The notes under the pieces are model-generated. The model was not told the origin of the DNA. It ran no database searches and saw nothing but the letters and a program-made list of their open reading frames with translations. The position numbers were made by a program, and so were the translations under genes. Below, one piece after another: positions 11,044 to 17,900 of a stretch of DNA of 64,000 nucleotides (within the stretch, counting starts at the first letter, position 1; each line of letters opens with the position of its first letter). Source of the stretch: Candidatus Altimarinota bacterium (GTDB taxonomy: Bacteria; Patescibacteriota; Gracilibacteria; JAUYGZ01); contig JARGOK010000002.1 of NCBI GenBank assembly GCA_029233985.1, forward strand, positions 248,001 to 312,000, given 5' to 3'.

Positions 11044-11637
11044 CTACATAAAATCTCCATCTCGTGCACATCGACGTTGTAAACGTGGGTTTACCAGAGC
11101 GTATCCAGTAGAACAGTTTTGATCTTTTACAACCATCTCACCAGAAGCAGACTGAACCCCAGTATTTCCTGAAACAGGAACAGACTTAGCTGGTTGAGGG
11201 GTTGAAGAATTTGCAGGAACAGATTCATGCACTACAACAGTCCTTGTCTCTACAACAGGAACTCTCACTTCTTTTATAATCAATTGCGGTTCTTTTTCTT
11301 GCTCCACTTTCAAACTCTGTTCTAAATCTTCTTGTTGAGATTCCAAGTTGCCAATGTACTGTTCCATTTGCTCCATACGCTCTACAATGACATCTACCGA
11401 AGTATCAACCACTGCGATTTGATCCACAATAGGAAGAGTATCCTGCGGAACAGAAATGACAGAACCTGCATAAATCTGATCCATAGAAAATCCAGACATG
11501 ACCAAGAACATCATTGAGTTTACTAAAACAGACAATAAAAGTAGGTATCCATGCATTATCAGTACACTCTTTGACAATCCTTTTCGATGAAGAAATTGCA
11601 AGGCGGATGAAAAATGTGTGAAGAAATTTTTTAGCAT
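11044..11637 (-). CDS. Membrane-anchored coiled-coil protein, unknown function
   Basis: 197 residues. One transmembrane segment (~27-50, VLIMHGYLLLLSVLVNSMMF) follows a basic N-terminus. Residues ~80-115 are a heptad-rich coiled coil (VERMEQMEQYIGNLESQQED). A Pro/Ser/Thr/Val-rich linker follows, then a short C-terminal part with two Cys (NCSTGY, RRCARD), possibly a disulphide in the extracytoplasmic part. No family recognised. Single gene with its own promoter at 11659-11687; no Shine-Dalgarno before the ATG. Possibly an envelope spacer or scaffold protein (inference). Confidence 0.75.
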   Translation of the reverse strand: MLKNFFTHFSSALQFLHRKGLSKSVLIMHGYLLLLSVLVNSMMFLVMSGFSMDQIYAGSVISVPQDTLPIVDQIAVVDTSVDVIVERMEQMEQYIGNLESQQEDLEQSLKVEQEKEPQLIIKEVRVPVVETRTVVVHESVPANSSTPQPAKSVPVSGNTGVQSASGEMVVKDQNCSTGYALVNPRLQRRCARDGDFM

Positions 11638-11658
11638 AATTTTTTTTTATTTCTATAT

Positions 11659-11687
11659 ATGATAACACATATACAAAGAAAATGCAA
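11659..11687 (-). promoter_or_regulatory. Promoter of the coiled-coil membrane protein gene
   Basis: Minus strand: TTGCAT (11687-11682), 17-bp spacer, extended -10 TGTTATCAT with the hexamer at 11664-11659. It lies 22 bp before the ATG. Confidence 0.65.
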
Positions 11688-11761
11688 TAAGCAGGCGGGC
11701 TTTTTATACCAAGAAGAGAGCAAAATAAACAGTAAAAATCAGAGCATTATTCAAAAAAATT

Positions 11762-12610
11762 TTATTCAGAAACCTTAGCTCTGATTACCTTCATATATGT
11801 TTCATCAAAAAAGTTTGACCAAAGCCATAACGAAGTGAAAACCAAAAAAGGAAGCGTAAAGTAGACTGCCTCTACATCGTAAATGCGAATTTTAATCAGC
11901 ATATTAAATACCCAGTGCATGGCAAATGCATAAAAAATTCCTTCTGAAAGAACCAAATATCGATACACATGCTTGGGCTTGAAAAAAGGTGCTAAAAACA
12001 TATTCCTGGTAAGTCGAAGCTGAAGAATTTTCCGAAAAGAAAAACTCGTATCTTTTTTAAAGTTACCAAAGTATGCAAGCGCATAAAAAATCCCAAAAGT
12101 ACCTGTAAAAACAGTATGTGACAACATCGTTCCAAAAGAACGCAAATTAAACACTGCTAAAAATTCCATTGAATACTGATAAGACTCTACAACATAAGTG
12201 AAATAATAAATATTCTCCGCAAAGGCAAAACCAAGAGCCACAAAAGCACCGAAGACGATACCATCAACAATCTGATCGAAAGACTTGTAAAATTGCTGGA
12301 CCAATAGAATAAGAGCTAAAGCTTTTAATACTTCTTCTAGTACGGCCGCGAATAAAAAGAAAATTCCAAAGAAAAGATACGATGAAGGAATAACTCCTTG
12401 AAGTATCCGAAAAATATTCATGTCCGGGTACGTAGCCCAATATATTTGCAATAACAAAACAGGTATCATTGCAAGTATTCCATAGAATATTCCATAAACA
12501 GCGACTCTAAAAGAGTTTAACCGTGACTGAGGATTTAAAAAAATATACACACTCATCCACATCAAAACAGGCAATGAACTGAGCGTTAATATGTACAATA
12601 GCTTTATCAT
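11762..12610 (-). CDS. PrsW-family intramembrane metalloprotease
   Basis: 282 residues with about eight hydrophobic membrane segments. The family motifs are present in order: EEVLKA (EExxK, ~92-97), FAFAENIYY (~139-147), LSHTVFTG (~164-171) and HWVFN (~231-235). These supply the Glu and His residues thought to bind the metal. PrsW-type proteases cut membrane-bound regulators; in Bacillus subtilis PrsW cleaves the anti-sigma factor RsiW. Here it lies 18 bp downstream of a Cache-domain sensor gene on the same strand, so the two probably form an operon. No anti-sigma or sigma factor is nearby, so the substrate is unknown. The ATG start lacks a Shine-Dalgarno. Confidence 0.88.
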   Translation of the reverse strand: MIKLLYILTLSSLPVLMWMSVYIFLNPQSRLNSFRVAVYGIFYGILAMIPVLLLQIYWATYPDMNIFRILQGVIPSSYLFFGIFFLFAAVLEEVLKALALILLVQQFYKSFDQIVDGIVFGAFVALGFAFAENIYYFTYVVESYQYSMEFLAVFNLRSFGTMLSHTVFTGTFGIFYALAYFGNFKKDTSFSFRKILQLRLTRNMFLAPFFKPKHVYRYLVLSEGIFYAFAMHWVFNMLIKIRIYDVEAVYFTLPFLVFTSLWLWSNFFDETYMKVIRAKVSE

Positions 12611-12628
12611 GAAACAGAAAACAATATA

Positions 12629-13600
12629 TTATCTTTTCTTCATCCCTTGTGTCACCAGCATAAAAATCCCAGTAATCAACGCTATTGCAGTCATACCTCC
12701 AAAAAGAGTAAACAACAGCATAAATCGAAAACGAAGATAATCAGCAAGTGCTTCTGACTTATCAATTTTCACGGTTAAAGCCCATTCTTCATCAAGAACA
12801 TCAGCTGATCTTGTAGCTGCAAAAACTTCTTTCGAACGATAATCAGTAATATCATCTATAAAAATTTCCTCAAGACCCATGAGTGCCTTTCTTATAGGTG
12901 ATTTTCCGTCTTTCTCATGAATATCACCCACTCCCAACAAATCATTTTCTTTATGTCGAAGTCGTGTAAGTGAAATGAATTGATCCTCATTCATTTTCAA
13001 GGCAATTCCTGTTTCACCTGTTTTACCAAGACCATCATAAGTTTCAGATAACAAAAGAAGAGGTTCAGCAGAGAGTTCAACACGAACAAACCCAATAAAT
13101 ATATCATTATGATACAAGGGTGCTACAAACGCAATAAGAGCAGATCTCTCTAAATAAGGAAAAAACCCAAGAAGTGTAAGCTGAGTTTCAGAAAGCTGAT
13201 ATTCAGAAATTTTTTCATCTGAAAAATCAGAAGATTCTTCTGCTGCAAGAATGACATCTAATGCAGGGTTATAAAAAGTCATTCCAATGAGATGCGGGAC
13301 AGCACTGATAGCATCATTAGATATCTTTCGGACAATACTAAGTGAATCACTATTTCCATTCTCTTCATACAGTGCAATCTGTTTTCTCATATTGGTACGC
13401 GATTGAACCAATTCAACTTCAGAGCGATACTGTTTCAATAAATCAACAAGTCGCAATTCTTGAAGAGAAGCAACTGAATCAAGATGACGCAAAGAAGCAT
13501 GAGTCATAATTTTTTGTGAAAATGAAATCACAAACACTGAAATAAGTATTGAGACCAGAGTCAAAATAATTGCCAGAATGATATGTACACGGTATTTCAT
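12629..13600 (-). CDS. Membrane sensor with Cache-like extracytoplasmic domain, no output domain
   Basis: 323 residues from the chosen ATG (a TTG 30 bp upstream is also possible). Membrane helices at ~5-28 (IILAIILTLVSILISVFVISF) and near the C-terminus (FMLLFTLFGGMTAIALITGIF) flank a ~250-residue extracytoplasmic region. That region has a long helix (~30-70), then a double-Cache-like alpha/beta domain (SAVPHLIGMTFYNP, YDGLGKTGETGIAL). The GKTGETG turn is typical of dCache ligand sensors. Only ~6 residues (TQGMKKR) follow the last helix, so there is no kinase, HAMP or methyl-accepting domain. Signalling must pass through partners, perhaps the downstream PrsW protease (inference). Confidence 0.8.
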   Translation of the reverse strand: MKYRVHIILAIILTLVSILISVFVISFSQKIMTHASLRHLDSVASLQELRLVDLLKQYRSEVELVQSRTNMRKQIALYEENGNSDSLSIVRKISNDAISAVPHLIGMTFYNPALDVILAAEESSDFSDEKISEYQLSETQLTLLGFFPYLERSALIAFVAPLYHNDIFIGFVRVELSAEPLLLLSETYDGLGKTGETGIALKMNEDQFISLTRLRHKENDLLGVGDIHEKDGKSPIRKALMGLEEIFIDDITDYRSKEVFAATRSADVLDEEWALTVKIDKSEALADYLRFRFMLLFTLFGGMTAIALITGIFMLVTQGMKKR

Positions 13601-13658
13601 GTAAACATACTGAAAAACAAAAGTATACAAAGGCTAAAAAAATTTTTGCCTTCTTGTT

Positions 13659-13687
13659 ATTATAAACTAATAATTGAGATAAAGCAA
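13659..13687 (-). promoter_or_regulatory. Promoter of the Cache-prsW operon
   Basis: Minus strand TTGCTT (13687-13682), 17-bp spacer, perfect TATAAT (13664-13659). The leader to the ATG at 13600 is about 50 nt. Confidence 0.7.
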
Positions 13688-13805
13688 GAAAAACAAAGCA
13701 ACAAATGCAATAAAGACCAATTAGGTCCAGAAAAAAGAGAAGGAAAAACTTGAGGAGAGAAAATATTTCTATATTGTTAATAACTGTTGATTATAAACAT
13801 GAATT

Positions 13806-14012
13806 ATGAATAAAAAAGCACAGAGATCAGGCCTCACATTTGTTTCTATGATCCTTATACTCACTGTACTAATCATCATGGCTTCCAGTATGCATATCTG
13901 GTTTGTTGTTCCAGAAGAAACTGCCCTCCAGATCAACGGGAAGCAAAAATCCATTTCAACAGATGTTCTTCTAGGAACAATCCTAGAAACTACACTCAAA
14001 GAGGAAAACTAG
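13806..14012 (+). CDS. Small single-pass membrane protein, unknown function
   Basis: 68 residues: basic N-terminus (MNKKAQRS), one hydrophobic helix (~9-35), then a short polar tail (INGKQKSISTDVLL). The N-terminal pattern resembles a short type IV pilin-like or signal-anchor segment, but no prepilin cleavage motif is clear. Flanked by minus-strand genes and followed at 14037 by a bidirectional terminator, which supports it being transcribed. A 76-codon minus-strand frame covers the same DNA but has no hydrophobic or other recognisable pattern. Confidence 0.55.
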   Translation: MNKKAQRSGLTFVSMILILTVLIIMASSMHIWFVVPEETALQINGKQKSISTDVLLGTILETTLKEEN

Positions 14013-14036
14013 AAAACAAATAGTATTATTGTGAAA

Positions 14037-14067
14037 AAAAAACATAGAAAGAATATTTCTATGTTTT
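14037..14067. terminator. Bidirectional terminator between convergent genes
   Basis: AAAAACATAGAAA pairs with TTTCTATGTTTTT around GAATA. There are A- and T-runs on both sides, so it works for the small plus-strand gene and for the minus-strand gene ending at 14074. Confidence 0.8.
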
Positions 14068-14073
14068 TCTTCA

Positions 14074-16791
14074 CTAATTTGGTCTTAATAAACGAATAGT
14101 GTTATAGCTTTGACCTGCAAGTGTAGTAATAGATCCTGAAGAACCAGTACTTGTACAAGATATTTCATAATAATCACTAGCAGCAAATATATACAAAAAA
14201 GTGGAAGAATTTGAACCAAAATCATCAGTATTATTACGTGCATAATCATGTGAATCTCCCACACCAGTCGGGACAGCAGCACCATTTACTCGAAATTCAC
14301 AACTCGCAGTTCTTCGAGCATTCGCAGTAGTGTCCCATGCAATAGAATAACTCACTTCATATAGCCCCGATTGAGTGACAGTCACTCGACTCGGATTTGA
14401 CACAGTTGAGTGAGAATACAAAGGATCAACAATTCGAGCCGTAGTATTCGTTCCATCCCAATCAATTGGGGTTAAAGCGTCAAACGTAGTGGTTCCACTT
14501 TCATACACCTGAGCAACAGATACAGATTGAAGCGCACTAAAAGTTCCTCCATCATTACTCATTTCCCAGCGATTATTTCCATCATCATAACGAAGAGTCC
14601 CATTACTCTCTGATCCCTGCTCTGCCACAATCTCCAAATCACGATCAGGATTACCCGCCTCATCAGCATCCAAAGTTATAGTAGAACCATAGATATCCAC
14701 ACTTTCACTCAAAAAGAAACTACTCAGGGAGTCATCCCACCCAAACGAACGATCAGTACCATCATCAAAGGTAATTTGAAGATCAGAAGCAGATCCGTCC
14801 CCTAGCTCAATCATTTCCCCAGTCCCCTGTAGATCAAAAGCTCCACTATCCACGACTATCTGTCGTCCAACACCTGCCCCACCTTCATCATATGCTTCAT
14901 CTAGAGTGTTTCCTGCACCAGCTGGACCTTGAGCACCAGTTGCTCCCGCAACACCTTCAAGCTTAATAACAACAAATACCGTATCATCGATGGCAGTTGC
15001 TGTTTCTCCAGTAGTCTCCTTACTCAATTGCAGTGAAACAAAGTCACCATCACTGAGGGAAACAACAACCGTAGCATTCAAATTTTGAGCCGAATCATAC
15101 CAGATATCTACTTCAGATTCTGTTCCGGGAACAATTGTTGAATCATTCAATCGAACTTGTCCAAATGCTCTCACAAGTGTTGTTCCAGTAGTAATATCAA
15201 ACTGTGTACGGTAAGAAATCGAATAGATTCCATCTTCTTTAATATCAATCTGATCAGTATTGGTATTATCATGTTCTACAACAGCTGCATCATTCTCAAC
15301 ATCAGTGGCATCAAAAGTAATATCAACAAAAGCATTCGTGAGAACGTAATCAGTAGTTCGTCGAGCCTGAACCGCAGCCAAATCAGAAGTAACTAACCCA
15401 GCGCCTGTAGCAATAGCAGCAAACACACCTCCATCATTTGAAAGCTCCCACTGATTTGTACTGGCATTGTATCTCAATTCTCCATCACTATCCGTTCCTT
15501 GCTCAGCGATGATACGCGCGTTCTCTCCTGTGCTTCCATTATCCGCGTCAAATCGAAGAACAACTTCCCCAGGAATTTCTCCATCGAGGTTCATATTTCC
15601 CCCAACAATGAGTGCATCAGAAAGCTCGAAATAATCATTTGTTTCATCCCATGCAAGGGTTTCACCTACTACATTCCCAAATTCAAGTGTTACATCTTGT
15701 GCTACTCCTTGATTTTCGTCGAGTATAAAGCTATCCGCTGGCGTCCCCAAAATCAATTCGTCGATTGCAGATTGAGTGTTGGTTGCATCCAATCGATTCG
15801 CTGCAGCTGGAACAGAATTACTGTAGGCAGTTCCAAAGTTATTCCAAAGACTCCCCCCATTGTTTGTCAACGCAAGCACTGTAGAGTGATAGGTCGCTAT
15901 CGATCCATTATTTGTCAGTGACGTGGGCCCAATCAAGGAGTTATAAGCCATAACGGCTCCCGAAGCGCCAATAAATCCATCAACATAAGAATCATGAATC
16001 ACAAGTGTCCCATCAATTCCTCCTGAAGCACCATCATCGATAATCACATCAGCATCACTAATATGCGCCGTCAGAGGACTTGCAATATCTACCTCACCTG
16101 TCCCGTTTACCGAAACTCCTTGCAAACCACTACTGGCCAACAAAGTAAGTGTTCCTGTGAAAATTGTAGATTGACGGTCTCGACCGACAAGATAAGTGAA
16201 GGTAGGAATGGTCACACTCTCGGTATTTGTACCTGGTTCCATCAAGATCACCCATCTGTTTCCCGGCCCAGGTGTCTCTCCAGAAATATAAGCAACGGCT
16301 GCAGCTAACGTACTGTAAACCTCCCCAACTTGCACAATACGAGCACTATCTACATACACAATATTCGACTGATCCACAGATCCTTCGCCTTCGGAACCCA
16401 CTGCGGACCAGCTCAGGTTTGAACACACTCTCAGTTCATCATCTGTTGTGTTGTAGTACATTCGTCCTTCACTTGGGGCATCACAAGTCGGGTCAGCTGC
16501 GGCATTTTCGACTCGGAAGTTTTCCAGCTCGTTTCCTTCCAAACTTAGATCATCACTCAGTTCAAATCGCCCATCATCCACATCAAATTGCAGGTATTCG
16601 TTCAAGACTGAACCAAATTCAATTTGGACAACATCTCCTGATCCCGCTGTACCATCTTGGTCCAAGGTAAAGCTTCCTGTGGCTGCTCCTTCTTCATCTG
16701 GTACAAAGTCTGTCAAATCTACTTGTGCGTTCGCAAAAGAAATAGAAAAACACATGAACAAACCGATAATGGAAAAACGAAAGAATTTCAC
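14074..16791 (-). CDS. Secreted tailspike/fibre-like modular protein A
   Basis: 905 residues from a GTG start. Signal peptide 1-22 (FSIIGLFMCFSISFANA|Q). Residues 24-130 are a conserved head shared with protein B (17897-20344), ending in an ELRVCSNLSWS strand. Residues ~145-330 look like a right-handed beta-helix (VYVD..., EPGTNTESVTIP, LVGRDRQSTIF), as in pectate-lyase-type tailspikes. Then come alternating short repeats (DVTLEFGNVVGETLAWD; GELRYNASTNQWELSNDGG), a C1q-like beta-sandwich, a short collagen-like GATGAQGPAGAG, another repeat pair and a second C1q/BclA-like C-terminal domain (ESGTTTFDALTPIDWDG onward). No membrane or LPXTG anchor. Likely a trimeric cell-surface fibre (inference from architecture). 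Confidence 0.8.
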   Translation of the reverse strand: MKFFRFSIIGLFMCFSISFANAQVDLTDFVPDEEGAATGSFTLDQDGTAGSGDVVQIEFGSVLNEYLQFDVDDGRFELSDDLSLEGNELENFRVENAAADPTCDAPSEGRMYYNTTDDELRVCSNLSWSAVGSEGEGSVDQSNIVYVDSARIVQVGEVYSTLAAAVAYISGETPGPGNRWVILMEPGTNTESVTIPTFTYLVGRDRQSTIFTGTLTLLASSGLQGVSVNGTGEVDIASPLTAHISDADVIIDDGASGGIDGTLVIHDSYVDGFIGASGAVMAYNSLIGPTSLTNNGSIATYHSTVLALTNNGGSLWNNFGTAYSNSVPAAANRLDATNTQSAIDELILGTPADSFILDENQGVAQDVTLEFGNVVGETLAWDETNDYFELSDALIVGGNMNLDGEIPGEVVLRFDADNGSTGENARIIAEQGTDSDGELRYNASTNQWELSNDGGVFAAIATGAGLVTSDLAAVQARRTTDYVLTNAFVDITFDATDVENDAAVVEHDNTNTDQIDIKEDGIYSISYRTQFDITTGTTLVRAFGQVRLNDSTIVPGTESEVDIWYDSAQNLNATVVVSLSDGDFVSLQLSKETTGETATAIDDTVFVVIKLEGVAGATGAQGPAGAGNTLDEAYDEGGAGVGRQIVVDSGAFDLQGTGEMIELGDGSASDLQITFDDGTDRSFGWDDSLSSFFLSESVDIYGSTITLDADEAGNPDRDLEIVAEQGSESNGTLRYDDGNNRWEMSNDGGTFSALQSVSVAQVYESGTTTFDALTPIDWDGTNTTARIVDPLYSHSTVSNPSRVTVTQSGLYEVSYSIAWDTTANARRTASCEFRVNGAAVPTGVGDSHDYARNNTDDFGSNSSTFLYIFAASDYYEISCTSTGSSGSITTLAGQSYNTIRLLRPN
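16406..16728 (-). repeat. 323-bp block identical to 19950-20272
   Basis: The head-coding segment of protein A is identical base for base, by eye, to that of protein B (constant offset 3544). Flanking homologous DNA is only about 80% alike, and the signal-peptide codons on the other side are unrelated. This indicates recent gene conversion or segmental exchange. Confidence 0.9.
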
Positions 16792-16982
16792 AAAGTTTTG
16801 ATAGATCTTACCAAGTTCAGGATACTAAAAAGCCCTCTTTTTGTATGTAAAAGAATACTTGTAATCACAGAAAAAAATGAATTATCAACGTTTTTTCAAA
16901 AATGAGAGTGTCGTTAGATTGTACCAATAGTCAAGTCATGATTATTGCTTCTAAACCAAAAAAACGATTCACTAAGAAGACT

Positions 16983-17900
16983 ATGTATAAAAAAATTCTC
17001 ATCTCGAGCGCAGTGTTTCTCATTATTATTATCAGCAATGGTACTAATAAGTTTTTAGTGACTCAAGCAATCCCATTATCCGACCAATGCGGAAATGGAA
17101 CTAGAGAAGGACTTGAGCAGTGCGATGACAGCAATACTATCAATGGAGACGGATGCTCAAGTTCTTGCAGAATAGAAATCAGTTGCAGTGACCCAATTAT
17201 GCACGCTATAGATGACAATGGATCAGACGACAGCATGTACATCACCTTCAACAGCTCAAACAGCAGCATAAAAGAAATAAACGAAGTCAAGAATGCAGAC
17301 ATAGAAGCGATGGATCATCATCCTGGAACAGGTGTTTTGTATGCTTTTACTGGTGAAGAAGACGATGATGAGGATGAAAAACTTCTGGTCATCATAGATC
17401 CCACAAAAGGAATACCAGACCCCATCAAAGGTGTAAAAGTCAGCGAACCACCAAAAGAAGACGACGACTGGGAAGTACAAGGAGCCTCATTTAACCCAAT
17501 TACACAAGTTCTTTGGTTAGCCATGGATGAAATAGGACTAACAACAGTAGATCTCGACACTGGTGCAACATCTCTCCAAAAAAGTCTCAAAAAAGATCCA
17601 GAGGGAATTGCATGGAACTCCAATGGAACACTTCTCTATATGGAATACGATGATGATATCTACACATATAATCCCAGCACAGATGCTTTAAAAAAAGTTT
17701 GCAACAATGTTTCCGGTATAGAATCCATGGAATTTGACCCCAACGAAAACCTTGTAATTGGATTCAACAATGCCAACAAAGCATCAAATGTATCAATATT
17801 TGACCTCAATACTTGCAAAAGAGCTTCAGAATATGTCTATGATATACCAAATCCATACGACGATATCGAAACCTTAAGCTTTGCTTGTCCTGCAAGCTAA
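16983..17900 (+). CDS. Secreted DUF4215 (Myxococcus Cys-rich repeat) protein
   Basis: 305 residues from the ATG chosen because it begins a good signal peptide (MYKKILISSAVFLIIIISNG). ATG at 16938 would add a basic stretch and is also possible. One DUF4215-type Cys-rich unit (CGNGTREGLEQCDD, GDGCSSSCRIE) follows the signal peptide. The remaining ~230 residues are acidic, with propeller-like repeats (LYAFTGEEDDDEDE, LWLAMDEIGL, LLYMEYDDD) and probable calcium-binding Asp clusters. Function unknown; extracellular. The gene sits on the opposite strand inside the fibre-protein cluster. Its TAA interlocks with the TAG of the convergent gene at 17897. Confidence 0.75.
   Translation: MYKKILISSAVFLIIIISNGTNKFLVTQAIPLSDQCGNGTREGLEQCDDSNTINGDGCSSSCRIEISCSDPIMHAIDDNGSDDSMYITFNSSNSSIKEINEVKNADIEAMDHHPGTGVLYAFTGEEDDDEDEKLLVIIDPTKGIPDPIKGVKVSEPPKEDDDWEVQGASFNPITQVLWLAMDEIGLTTVDLDTGATSLQKSLKKDPEGIAWNSNGTLLYMEYDDDIYTYNPSTDALKKVCNNVSGIESMEFDPNENLVIGFNNANKASNVSIFDLNTCKRASEYVYDIPNPYDDIETLSFACPAS

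Noticed and set aside
13769-13999. 76-codon minus-strand frame
   Set aside because: Fully opposite the small plus-strand membrane-protein gene, which has a typical basic-hydrophobic-polar layout and a terminator behind it.
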